This document shows, piece after piece, positions 17,904 through 25,897 of a DNA stretch of 64,000 nt. Below the pieces are notes generated by a model. That model made no database searches. It saw nothing but the letters and a program-made list of their open reading frames with translations, and was not told where the DNA came from. The DNA lies in contig CANOLA010000006.1 in assembly GCA_947566705.1 (NCBI GenBank), forward strand, positions 1 to 64,000, read 5' to 3'. Made by a program: the position numbers and the translations under genes. The stretch comes from an uncultured Lachnospiraceae bacterium. Its GTDB lineage: Bacteria > Bacillota > Clostridia > Lachnospirales > Lachnospiraceae. Each line of letters opens with the position of its first letter. The first letter of the stretch is position 1.

Positions 17904-18614
17904 TTATGAAAAACTGGTAAACACACCGGCTTTGGAAACGCTGTCCACATGAATGTACACATCCATGCAGGTACTGCCGTCTTTGTCATAAACATATTCA
18001 AAACAGCCTAACACATTTTCATTAGGTTTTTCCTTAAACCCGTTTGCCTCCAGGTATTCCATAATCCGTTTATAGGCGTTTGGAATACGCTCAAACGCAG
18101 CCGCAAACGGGTCATAAATGGTAATTACCGCATAGTCAGCCTCTTCCTGCTCTACAAAATTCACCATCTCCGGACAGGATGGCTCAAAGCCCTCCGGCAG
18201 AATATACGCCGCCACATATCCCCGCAGTCCGAAACGGGCCTGCTGTTCCATGGAAACAAATGGAAAATCCCAGCCAATACGTTTTGCATCCGCTACCTTA
18301 AAAAGTCCTGTACGTTCTGCCCAGCGGTCCATGTATGCATTCGCATCATCCTCCGGATTCGGGGTAACCATAACATACTGCGCCATGCGAAACGGCTTTA
18401 CGGTCCTGATTTCAATTTCCGAATAGATTTCACTGTATGCCAGCAGATCATCCCTCACAAGCGTATCCAGTTTGCACGTGTCCAGCTCCGGAACCACCTC
18501 GTCCGCCTCCCATTTTGATATGGTCTGCCTTGATACAGACATACGTTCCGCAAGCTGCTCCTGTGTGACCTTCTGCTGTTTCCGCAGATACTGAATATTT
18601 TTTCCCAGACTCAT
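17904..18614 (-). CDS. XRE-type regulator with GyrI-like effector domain
   Basis: Residues 1-60 form a helix-turn-helix of the XRE/Cro type (KVTQEQLAERMSVSRQTISK). The rest (about 70-236) is a GyrI/AraC-type effector-binding domain, with FRMAQYVMVTPNPED and the paired-strand end CMDVYIHVD. Such proteins bind small molecules or drugs and adjust transcription. The start MSLGKN was chosen because AGGAGG lies six bases upstream; an ATG six bases earlier is too close to that site. It stands alone; its targets are unknown. Confidence 0.8.
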   Translation of the reverse strand: MSLGKNIQYLRKQQKVTQEQLAERMSVSRQTISKWEADEVVPELDTCKLDTLVRDDLLAYSEIYSEIEIRTVKPFRMAQYVMVTPNPEDDANAYMDRWAERTGLFKVADAKRIGWDFPFVSMEQQARFGLRGYVAAYILPEGFEPSCPEMVNFVEQEEADYAVITIYDPFAAAFERIPNAYKRIMEYLEANGFKEKPNENVLGCFEYVYDKDGSTCMDVYIHVDSVSKAGVFTSFS

Positions 18615-18725
18615 AAGCATCCTCCTTAAACTTTTATAACTGTCATAAGCTTATTTTCACACATAAGGAAAAACTAATCCACCATACAGAAATTGCATTT
18701 TCATTTTATAATGTAAACTGACGGT

Positions 18726-19613
18726 TTACATGACAGAGCATCCTGCGCCCTGTCCGGACCCAAACCTCATTTCTTCCCCGATGACAACAGCCTTCGCATC
18801 CGTGCCATGACCGATATCCGCGGTAACTGCAACAGGCAGGCTTTTGCCTGCAATTTTTTTCACAAGCCTTCCGGCAGTCTGCGCACCGGTCTCCTGTTCA
18901 AGCTGCGTAAACGTTCCCAGTAAAACGCCTGCCACTTTCTCAAACGCGCCCATCTGCTGCAGCTGGCATAAAAATGATTCTATACGGGAAACACTCCCGC
19001 TTTGGCTTTCCAGTAATAAAATTTTTCCTTCCAGGTCCGGCATATATTCTGTTCCTGCGAGCTTTAAAAAACAGCGGATGTTTCCGCCGACAACAATTCC
19101 CTGCATCTGTTCCTGCTGGATAAAGCGGTAATTCAGCAAAAACAGGTCACGCCCCTGTTCCACAACGGTATTTTTAAAATCGTGAATCTGCTGTTCTTTA
19201 TTATCATAAATCAGGTTGCGGATCTGGTACAGTACACCGGACCTTCCGGTTTTGGCGTATATTGCATTAATAACTGTTGTTAAATCGCTGTATCCCCAGA
19301 ATCTTTTTCCGCTGTTTTTTATACACTCATAATCCAGGTACGGCAGGATACCGTTTGCGGCGTCCCCGCCGGAAATATCAAATATTTCCGCAATTTCACT
19401 GTCCCTGTAAAAGCCCATCAGGGCGTCTGCACGCTCTTTTGCGGTCCCGCTGAAAACATTTTCCCGCTCAAAAATAAAATCACTGCACACCGGCTGTATT
19501 CCCATGTCTGACAATGCCGTTTCCAGAATTCTCAATTTACCAGCCCATTCCTTTTTCTGTCCGTCGGAGCAGCAGACGATTCCTGCTTTTTGTGTTCTGT
19601 TATTCATCTGCAT
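18726..19613 (-). CDS. S66-family LD-carboxypeptidase-like protein
   Basis: This 295-residue protein has the S66 (LdcA/MccF) layout: a GYSDLT segment for the nucleophilic serine, LLLESQSGS for the catalytic glutamate, and DIGHGTDAKAVVIGEE for the catalytic histidine. S66 enzymes trim murein tetrapeptides or inactivate microcin C-like compounds. No signal peptide is present, so it acts in the cytoplasm, fitting cell-wall recycling or self-immunity; which one cannot be told. Confidence 0.8.
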   Translation of the reverse strand: MQMNNRTQKAGIVCCSDGQKKEWAGKLRILETALSDMGIQPVCSDFIFERENVFSGTAKERADALMGFYRDSEIAEIFDISGGDAANGILPYLDYECIKNSGKRFWGYSDLTTVINAIYAKTGRSGVLYQIRNLIYDNKEQQIHDFKNTVVEQGRDLFLLNYRFIQQEQMQGIVVGGNIRCFLKLAGTEYMPDLEGKILLLESQSGSVSRIESFLCQLQQMGAFEKVAGVLLGTFTQLEQETGAQTAGRLVKKIAGKSLPVAVTADIGHGTDAKAVVIGEEMRFGSGQGAGCSVM

Positions 19614-19630
19614 TCACCATTAATTCCTAT

Positions 19631-19789
19631 ACTATAGACTGTAACTATTCAGCCTTCAGCTGCATAGTTACTGAATCCGGCTATTTTGAGTTTGGTCTAC
19701 GACCAAAAGCCGGATTCACTCCTGGAAAAATTTACGCGTTCTCACGGACTTTGCAGCAAAGTGCAAAGTCCTGAGGTAAACTATAGACT
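19631..19789. repeat. Three-hairpin intergenic element between 10-bp direct repeats
   Basis: ACTATAGACT occurs at 19631-19640 and 19780-19789. Between them lie three hairpins: GTAACTAT/ATAGTTAC (19641-19671, with inner CAGC/GCTG), TGAATCCGGCT/AGCCGGATTCA (19672-19718, with inner TTTGGTC/GACCAAA), and GGACTTTGC/GCAAAGTCC (19746-19771). The second direct repeat covers the stop codon of the LRR gene. It has no coding capacity and resembles a non-autonomous miniature element or a REP-like unit. Confidence 0.6.
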
Positions 19790-21568
19790 TCCCACATGCG
19801 GCTCTGTATAAACCTGTATATTTCTGGAAAAAACCGGTTCTTTTTCAGGATTCCCAAATATATAAATTCTTTTCAGTTTCTTACAGGAATCTAACGGAGA
19901 ATAATCCGTTATCTCATTTTCCTGCAGGTCAATAACCTCCAGATTCTGAAACGCAGCAAGAAAACTAATATCGTCTATCCCGCTTCCCCCCAAATCCAGC
20001 TTCTTTAAATTCGGATAATGCAGCAGAATATCAAAATCTCCTTCCTTCCGGGAATCTTTTGCACTTATCCACCCCGTCATCCTGACTTTCTCAACCGATA
20101 AATTATCCTCAAGCAGGCCGGGATTTAAAAACAGCTTCGTCATGTCCGAGCTGATTCCCCCAGCCCCAATGGATATCTCCTTCATCCCCGGTTTATTAAA
20201 AACGGATTCCATACCGGTGATGCCGTTTCCCCAGAAATCTTCAATTGTAAGCCTTTCCAGTTTTGGCATCCCCGCCAGTTTTGACACATCAACGGGATTT
20301 CCCGCCCTGCCAAAAATTTTCAGTCTGAGGTCTAATACCTTCAGGCTAGTCAGCTTCTGCAGCTTCTGCAGTTGTTCCTCCTGGTCAATATCCAGGTTTA
20401 CTTCTTCCAGCTGCTTCAGTTCAAGGAGGGATTCTATTTCAACTTCTCCGTTATCCATAAAAAAAAGTTTTTTTAAGCCTGATACGCTGTCCAGCATGGA
20501 GACGTCCCCACTCTCTCCGATTTCTGTAGAAAGCTCTTCCAGCTTTGGCATTTTCTCCAGAAAAGCACTGTCCTTAAGCTTTGCCCCGCTGACATACAGG
20601 CTTCTGACGCTGTCCAGCTTTTCCAGTTCCTCCAGTCCGGCACTGACCGTACCGGACTTTAAATATATTTTCCTCAGGCGGGTACAGTTTCCAATCCCTG
20701 TAATATCCAGGGTCCCGTCCGGGCCTGGATAACCGTCCGCCACAATTTCTTCCAGATTTTTATATTCCCCAATTCCTTCCAGGCTTCCGTTCTGTGCGCC
20801 CATGTGAAGCACCCTGACATACTCAGGCTCAAAGCAGGCCGTTACATTTTTAAGGGACTCACTTGTTTCAATAAAACTGATTTTTGCCTTTTTGGAATAT
20901 TTCATCTGGGAAAGCCACAGTGAGTTGCTGTTGTCTATCCTTGTCAGTCCGGTAAACATCGTAAAATCCGACGGCCAGCTGGCTTTGCTGCTGTGGTATG
21001 TCCATGTTTCTATGGTATCCTGAAATGCTTCTTCGCTCTCACAGTCCTCATAATTGGTAAAACTGTACCTGATCACATGAAATCCATCGTTTACATCCCT
21101 GTCACTGTCATAACGGATATACCGGATACCTGCAAACTCCTCATCTGTAATATCCTTATATTCCTTTCCAAAAATATCCTTACAGAAGATGGCAAGAAGC
21201 TCCCCGTTTTCTTCAAACGCTGCATCCCTGTCCGAGGAAGAAAGTACGGAAAAATTTGCCGCAAGGTTTACGCCCAGGATTCCCAGTACGATTATAATCA
21301 TAATAACAAGAAACACCACCAGCATCTTTTTGGTGGAACTGATGGTCTTTTTTACCTCTCCCACATCTTCATAATCTATATTGATATTAATTACGGTTCC
21401 TTTTGCTTCATCAACCAGAAATGTCTGGCCGCAGTAAGGACATATGGCATGTGTTTTGTCTGTCAGCGTAAGCCCCCCGCCGCAGTTGGTACATACCAGC
21501 CTTACCAGTTCGGCAGTCGTATTGTCAATTGATGTATGTATTGTGTATGGATTATCCTCTTTTTTCAT
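19781..21568 (-). CDS. Zinc-ribbon, membrane-anchored leucine-rich-repeat protein (large)
   Basis: This 595-residue protein begins with a zinc ribbon (C26, C29, C43, C46 in CTNCGG and CPYCGQ), then one membrane helix (about 82-104). A domain of about 130 residues follows, then leucine-rich repeats from about residue 270 to the end (units such as LKKLDLGGSGI, LEVIDLQENEI). The ribbon would lie in the cytoplasm and the LRRs outside. Its start codon directly abuts the stop of a shorter paralogue, so the pair is translationally coupled. The LRRs imply binding of a protein or wall ligand; function is unknown. Confidence 0.75.
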   Translation of the reverse strand: MKKEDNPYTIHTSIDNTTAELVRLVCTNCGGGLTLTDKTHAICPYCGQTFLVDEAKGTVININIDYEDVGEVKKTISSTKKMLVVFLVIMIIIVLGILGVNLAANFSVLSSSDRDAAFEENGELLAIFCKDIFGKEYKDITDEEFAGIRYIRYDSDRDVNDGFHVIRYSFTNYEDCESEEAFQDTIETWTYHSSKASWPSDFTMFTGLTRIDNSNSLWLSQMKYSKKAKISFIETSESLKNVTACFEPEYVRVLHMGAQNGSLEGIGEYKNLEEIVADGYPGPDGTLDITGIGNCTRLRKIYLKSGTVSAGLEELEKLDSVRSLYVSGAKLKDSAFLEKMPKLEELSTEIGESGDVSMLDSVSGLKKLFFMDNGEVEIESLLELKQLEEVNLDIDQEEQLQKLQKLTSLKVLDLRLKIFGRAGNPVDVSKLAGMPKLERLTIEDFWGNGITGMESVFNKPGMKEISIGAGGISSDMTKLFLNPGLLEDNLSVEKVRMTGWISAKDSRKEGDFDILLHYPNLKKLDLGGSGIDDISFLAAFQNLEVIDLQENEITDYSPLDSCKKLKRIYIFGNPEKEPVFSRNIQVYTEPHVGSL

Positions 21569-22540
21569 TTATTCTCTCCTGATTTCAATCTTTCCTTCGT
21601 ATGTTTCCTGCAGCTGTGCCCACTGTTCCTCTGTAATATACCAGACACTGCTTCCTGATATGGTCAGCTTCTTTAAAGAGGGAAGGGATAATAACCCCTC
21701 TATATTTTCATAAACCTTTTTCTCATCCATCACAAGGTCTTTCAGTGTAAGTTCCTCAAGTGCCTTCATGTTTTTAAAATCATTTGTATTTTTTAAAACG
21801 GCATCCTTTAATGTAAAGATTTTCACATCCGTAAAATCCTTAAGAAAAGAATAATCGCTCAGGTCCTGTGCATTATTTATCACAATCTCTTCTATGGTGT
21901 CCGGATTTAAGGAAGAAAAAAACTTTGATTTTCCATATCTGGAAAGTCCGTCATTGCAGGAAATATAGCGTAACTGGTTTTCCTCCGGCAGTACGTAATT
22001 TTCCCATGCTTCCGTATAAAGCTCAACCCTTGTCAGTCCGGTAAAATATTCAAGGTTCGCTGGGGAATAATCTTCCCTTATGGCAGTCACCTCTATGGTC
22101 TTTAGCGTTTTCTCATAGCTTTCCCAGTCATCGTATTCATAGTAGTCTTCAAAGCTGTAGGTAAATTGGTAGGTTTTGTCCTTTTCAATTTTCAGGTACC
22201 GCATCTTTTCCAAATCCTCAGCGGATATCTGCGGAAGGGGCTTGTCATATACTTCCAGCAAAAAATCCCTGAACGCAACGGAAAAACGGCTGGCTTTTTC
22301 CGCCAGTCTGCCCGTGTAAAACTCGTATGCTGCCACAGCGGCCAGCACAACCGCTATAACAGCTGCCGCAATCATGACAATAATTCTGGAAACTGTAAGG
22401 TGGATACTGACCCTGTGGGTTCTGTCAGTTGAGATATAGTATTCCTGCCCACAGTTTTCACAGTAATAAGTCAGTTTATTTTTTAATCTTAAGTTCCCCC
22501 CGCAGGAGGAACATTTCTCTTTTATATTTGTATTTCCCAT
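21569..22540 (-). CDS. Zinc-ribbon, membrane-anchored leucine-rich-repeat protein (small paralogue)
   Basis: This 323-residue protein has the same plan as its downstream neighbour: zinc ribbon (C10, C13, C27, C30), membrane helix (about 53-74), a shared middle domain (YSFEDYYEY... and FTGLTRVEL, compare YSFTNYED and FTGLTRID in the neighbour) and a short LRR-like tail. It is the first gene of the pair and probably arose by duplication. The tRNA-Leu gene and its terminator lie upstream; the gene has its own transcription start somewhere in 22541-22600, not identified. Confidence 0.75.
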   Translation of the reverse strand: MGNTNIKEKCSSCGGNLRLKNKLTYYCENCGQEYYISTDRTHRVSIHLTVSRIIVMIAAAVIAVVLAAVAAYEFYTGRLAEKASRFSVAFRDFLLEVYDKPLPQISAEDLEKMRYLKIEKDKTYQFTYSFEDYYEYDDWESYEKTLKTIEVTAIREDYSPANLEYFTGLTRVELYTEAWENYVLPEENQLRYISCNDGLSRYGKSKFFSSLNPDTIEEIVINNAQDLSDYSFLKDFTDVKIFTLKDAVLKNTNDFKNMKALEELTLKDLVMDEKKVYENIEGLLSLPSLKKLTISGSSVWYITEEQWAQLQETYEGKIEIRRE

Positions 22541-22601
22541 AACACGCTTCCCCTGGTTCCTGCCGCCACAGCCTTTATTTTCTATTTCTATAAAATAAAA
22601 A

Positions 22602-22630
22602 CCCCCTGCAAACAGAACATCTGCAGGGGG
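22602..22630 (-). terminator. Terminator of the minus-strand tRNA-Leu
   Basis: A perfect 9-bp stem (CCCCCTGCA/TGCAGGGGG) with an 11-base loop is followed on the minus strand by TTTTTATTTTA. It lies about 28 bases past the tRNA 3' end. Confidence 0.9.
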
Positions 22631-22657
22631 AAGGTGAAAACATAACCTTCATAAAAA

Positions 22658-22741
22658 TGCAGGAGATGGGACTTGAACCCACACGATATTGCTACCACAG
22701 GCACCTGAAGCCTGCGCGTCTGCCAATTCCGCCACTCCTGC
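22658..22741 (-). tRNA. tRNA-Leu (anticodon CAG)
   Basis: A cloverleaf can be drawn: acceptor GCAGGAG/CTCCTGC, D-arm GGCGGAATTGGCAGACGC, anticodon stem CAGGC/GCCTG around loop TTCAGGT (anticodon CAG, reading CUG), a long variable arm, and T-arm GGGTTCAAGTCCC. The long variable arm and D-loop are typical of tRNA-Leu. No CCA is encoded. Confidence 0.95.
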
Positions 22742-22752
22742 GAACAAATGAT

Positions 22753-22781
22753 ATTTTATCTAATTTCAAAACAAATGTCAA
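22753..22781 (-). promoter_or_regulatory. Promoter of tRNA-Leu(CAG)
   Basis: On the minus strand, TTGACA and TAAAAT are separated by exactly 17 bases, with the -10 box 11 bases before the tRNA. Confidence 0.85.
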
Positions 22782-22839
22782 GGGGTAAATGTAAAATAAA
22801 TAAACTTATGGATAATTCTTGAAAAATTGAAAATAGGCA

Positions 22840-22868
22840 TTGACAATTACCGGGATGTCTGGTATTAT
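22840..22868 (+). promoter_or_regulatory. Promoter of tRNA-Leu(AAG)
   Basis: TTGACA (22840-22845) and TATTAT (22863-22868) are separated by 17 bases, ending 19 bases before the tRNA. Confidence 0.85.
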
Positions 22869-22887
22869 ATTCAAGTCGCTAAGGCAT

Positions 22888-22972
22888 GCGGAAGTGTCGG
22901 AACTGGCAGACGAGCAAGACTAAGGATCTTGTGTTCATTGCGAACGTGTGGGTTCAAGTCCCATCTTCCGCA
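22888..22972 (+). tRNA. tRNA-Leu (anticodon AAG)
   Basis: Acceptor GCGGAAG/CTTCCGC, D-arm with AACTGGCAGACG, anticodon stem CAAGA/TCTTG around loop CTAAGGA (anticodon AAG), a long variable arm and T-arm GGGTTCAAGTCCC. The A at position 34 would be expected to be modified to inosine or to read CUU directly. Confidence 0.95.
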
Positions 22973-22988
22973 CTTAACCCTTGGGAAA

Positions 22989-23024
22989 CCTCGTAAATCT
23001 AGTATTTACGGGGATTTTTCTTTT
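22989..23024 (+). terminator. Terminator of tRNA-Leu(AAG)
   Basis: A 10-bp stem (CCTCGTAAAT/ATTTACGGGG, with one T-G pair) is followed by ATTTTTCTTTT, 16 bases past the tRNA. Confidence 0.85.
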
Positions 23025-23114
23025 CTAAAATTTTCTTTCTGTTCCTGTTACACGTAAGACCGGTTTGCGTTTATTATCTTTTGTCCTACCGGCTTAGTAT
23101 GTATAATCATGCTG

Positions 23115-23317
23115 CTATGTAAGAATACTTTCCCAATCACGTTCCTCTCTCAGCACCCTCAAGACATGAATTTCTTTTTCTAATTCTCTGATAATGTAAA
23201 AAATAACAGATGGCGGAAATGGATACTTGTAAATAGAAACTGCGCTTCTATATAATCTGCAATTTCAGCTATATCATGTACGGCTTCCCATGTTACTATG
23301 ACTCTATACTTCTGCAT
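23115..23317 (-). pseudogene. RelE/ParE-type toxin, broken by internal deletion and frameshift
   Basis: The minus strand starts MQKYRVIVTWEAVHDIAEIA, a typical ParE/RelE toxin N-terminus, but the frame stops early at 23180. The C-terminal half of such a toxin continues in another frame: PFPPSVIFYIIRE then a run to RVLREERDWESILT, ending at 23115. About 40-45 internal residues of a normal toxin of roughly 95-105 are missing, and the joined length (203 bases) is not a multiple of three. So the toxin is inactive. Its start overlaps the antitoxin stop, as in intact systems. Confidence 0.8.
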
Positions 23318-23477
23318 TTCTGCGCTTGTTCCTCAATTCAGTAATTTTAACAAAAGCTTCTGTCAGAGGCAATTCCCTCCTGGCTTCCATATCGTCAATC
23401 CCCCTGTCAAGTTTTTTAAGTAATCTTTCATGATTGGTGGTATCTCTAACCTTTTCATCTTGTAATGCATATGCCAT
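23304..23477 (-). CDS. Small antitoxin of a type II toxin-antitoxin pair
   Basis: An intact 57-residue frame: MAYALQDEKVRDTTNHERLL, then LDRGIDDMEARRELPLTEAF, and a basic end. It is helical and charged, as expected for a ParD/RelB-like antitoxin. The stop codon overlaps the toxin ATG in the usual way. It is shorter than many antitoxins. With the toxin broken it may persist as a relic or act on toxins encoded elsewhere. The upstream 23478-23646 gap shows no feature I recognise. Confidence 0.65.
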   Translation of the reverse strand: MAYALQDEKVRDTTNHERLLKKLDRGIDDMEARRELPLTEAFVKITELRNKRRNAEV

Positions 23478-23646
23478 GAATCCACCTGCTTTCCTCTCGT
23501 TATTTATACTTCTTAAATCTAAAATATCATAACCCTATCTATGAATCAAGTTTTTTCCCATTTCTATTCTGCCAAAACCTGTGTCCTTTATCCATGCATA
23601 AACTTTTTATAAAAAATCATTTACTTTTCTCGCAAGATTAAATATT

Positions 23647-25113
23647 TCACACTCCAATCACCAGCAGGTAAAACCCACTCTTTTCCTGCATACAGTGTTC
23701 CATTAATAGCTTAAACTGTCTGTGCAGGCGAAGCTGTTTTTTCACAAAGCCCAGCTCCTGCGTATACATAATAATCACACCTGACTCCCCAAGATGCTTT
23801 TTGGCTTTCCGGAAAAAATTCTCATACAGCCCGTTTAATTCATCCTTCGTCATTTTGCCGCGCACCGGCATATTGGTAATAATTTCATCAAACGGATATT
23901 CATATTCAAACTCAAAAAAATCCCGGCGGATAAACTGAATCGCGGTTCCTGCAAGCTCTGCATTCTCCCTTGCACCATTAACTGCCACACCAAAAATATC
24001 CGTTCCGTACATTTCCAGCGCCGGAACCCGCAGATCCCGTTCTACCAGCATTGTCCCCACACCGCAGAACGGATCAAGGACCAGTGCATTTTCCTTCAGG
24101 TACGGTGCGCAAAGCTCCATAATCTGCGCCGCCGTGGACGGATGAATGGACGCTGAAATGGTATTTTTCCGGTAGGAAAACCGATTGTCCTGCAGACTGG
24201 AAAATTTAAGGGCAGGAAAAAAACGCCCCGTCTTATCCGCATACAGGCGAAGCTCCACCTCATAATAACTGGTCGAGTTTAACAGCATGCCAAAGGAGAG
24301 CTTTTCCAGTTCTGCCGCCAGACGCTTCGTAAAGACACTCCTCTTTTCCAGTTCCTGCTTACTCCGGCACTCAATCCGGAAATAAAACGGTTCCTGTTCA
24401 CTGTGGTATTTCCTGCACAGGGCAAGCATCTGTTTGCATACGCCAGACGCCGCTTTCACCGGGTCTGCATCCAGAAGCACTTTCACCGGAACCGGAAACA
24501 ACAGTTCCCTGTAGGTGCGTACTGGAAGAACGGATTCCAGGTGGTCCGTTTCCACAATTACCCCAAGCGGGTGCACCTTCCCTCCCGTCCGGTTTCTTAC
24601 TGTTTCCCTCTGGTTTTTATCCACGGTAAGCAGCAGCCGGTTTTTCTCCTGTTTTTTGTCAAAGGTGTGCTTTGAAATGCCCTCATACTGAAGCAGAATC
24701 CGGCGCAGAATGCGGATTTCCTCCTCCGTGTGTTTGCGGTTTTCGTCGGTAAGTTCTTCCTTCTGCAGTTTATCAAGCTGCTTTTTAAAATCAGCGGTCA
24801 GGTCCCTGACATCAATCTGTTCCAGTGCCTCTAAATACGCACTCCGGACAAAACGGGTCTGTTCCCTTTCATATGCATGATACAGCGCGCTGCATGCACT
24901 CTGGCAGGAAATGTCACCCAGAAGCAGGGCGGCATTTTTACGTGTTTTGGCATCCTCATGTTCCAGAAAACCCAGAAAAAGTTTCTCATTTTCACGGATA
25001 AACGACTGCAGCTGCTGTCTGCTTTTTCTGTCCTTTTTTAATGCGGCACGCAGTGCGCTCAGATTTGTGCGGACGTTAGCCTGCTCCTGTAATTCCTTAA
25101 ATATCTGCTTCAA
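23647..25113 (-). CDS. RNA methyltransferase (Trm14/RlmL-like) with N-terminal HEAT-like region
   Basis: This 488-residue protein has a C-terminal Rossmann methyltransferase (about 330-488) with a SAM-binding LVLDPFCGVGTMLVERDL and a motif IV-like NMPVRGK (usual NPPYG type, changed here). The middle region (about 165-320) may hold a THUMP-like RNA-binding domain. The N-terminus (about 1-130) is helical and HEAT-repeat-like. These features fit a tRNA or rRNA N2-guanine methyltransferase of the UPF0020 group. Which base is modified is not known. Confidence 0.75.
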   Translation of the reverse strand: MKQIFKELQEQANVRTNLSALRAALKKDRKSRQQLQSFIRENEKLFLGFLEHEDAKTRKNAALLLGDISCQSACSALYHAYEREQTRFVRSAYLEALEQIDVRDLTADFKKQLDKLQKEELTDENRKHTEEEIRILRRILLQYEGISKHTFDKKQEKNRLLLTVDKNQRETVRNRTGGKVHPLGVIVETDHLESVLPVRTYRELLFPVPVKVLLDADPVKAASGVCKQMLALCRKYHSEQEPFYFRIECRSKQELEKRSVFTKRLAAELEKLSFGMLLNSTSYYEVELRLYADKTGRFFPALKFSSLQDNRFSYRKNTISASIHPSTAAQIMELCAPYLKENALVLDPFCGVGTMLVERDLRVPALEMYGTDIFGVAVNGARENAELAGTAIQFIRRDFFEFEYEYPFDEIITNMPVRGKMTKDELNGLYENFFRKAKKHLGESGVIIMYTQELGFVKKQLRLHRQFKLLMEHCMQEKSGFYLLVIGV

Positions 25114-25133
25114 ATTATTTTCCTCTTTATCAT

Positions 25134-25826
25134 TTATTTTTCTTTGTCAACACCATGTCTGGCAATATAATCCGCCAGGTCATTGTGAAACTGCTCCCAT
25201 GCGTCCTCATGCTCCACAAAATACTTCGGACAGTTTTTCCCTGTCACATCATAATGGCGGATTACATCCTCCACATGCAGCCCGTAACGGCCCATCAGCC
25301 ACGTGGTAAGATGCAGAAGCGACTGGTAGGTATTACTGTTAAACTTACCGGTCTCATCCCCGATGCAGCACTCAATGGCTATCGTGTCTTTGTTTCTTTC
25401 ATTGGACGCATATGCAATCTCGCTGCAGGGAATACACTGCACAATCTCCCCTTTCAGGCCGATGATAAAATGACTGCTTGCAGAAGTCGTGTGGGACTCG
25501 GCAAGTCCTGCAAAATAATCCCGGTTCTGCATAGCTGTCGTTCCCGGATTTGCGGTATAATGAATGACGATACCACTGACCTTTTCCAGCTCCTTCCCCG
25601 GACGGGAATACGGATTTACCGGAAGCAGCTCCACCTCCAGCTTCGGGCGCCCGTCAACATATTTTTCATCCGTAACGCTCCACCGGCTGGCCGTGGTATG
25701 ACTGCCCCCGAATTTTTTAACAATTACAAAAAATGCAACAGCAATCACAGCAAACAGGACGAGAAAAATGCATACGATACCCTTCATCTGTTTATTTGCT
25801 TTTTGGTTTTTCTTTTTTCCTGCCAT
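25134..25826 (-). CDS. N-acetylmuramoyl-L-alanine amidase (Amidase_2), membrane-anchored
   Basis: A 230-residue protein with a lysine-rich start and one N-terminal membrane helix (about 15-40), then an Amidase_2/PGRP domain. Zinc ligands are seen in IVIHYTA (H) and IRHYDVTGKNCP (H and C), with SSHFIIGLKGEIVQCIP between. It cuts the bond between muramic acid and the stem peptide outside the cell. The start MAGKKKN has AGGAAGGA just upstream. It is followed after a short gap by the methyltransferase gene. Confidence 0.85.
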   Translation of the reverse strand: MAGKKKNQKANKQMKGIVCIFLVLFAVIAVAFFVIVKKFGGSHTTASRWSVTDEKYVDGRPKLEVELLPVNPYSRPGKELEKVSGIVIHYTANPGTTAMQNRDYFAGLAESHTTSASSHFIIGLKGEIVQCIPCSEIAYASNERNKDTIAIECCIGDETGKFNSNTYQSLLHLTTWLMGRYGLHVEDVIRHYDVTGKNCPKYFVEHEDAWEQFHNDLADYIARHGVDKEK

Positions 25827-25844
25827 GTATCCTTCCTGCAAAAT

Positions 25845-25871
25845 AAGGATGCCGCAAAAAGTGACATCCTT
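25845..25871 (-). terminator. Terminator of ilvE
   Basis: A 7-bp stem (AAGGATG/CATCCTT) with a 13-base loop lies 27 bases past the ilvE stop, with a short T-rich run (ATTTTGC) on the minus strand. Moderate strength; it may let some transcripts pass into the amidase gene. Confidence 0.55.
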
Positions 25872-25897
25872 ACAATAAAATCCATGCTTTATATCTG

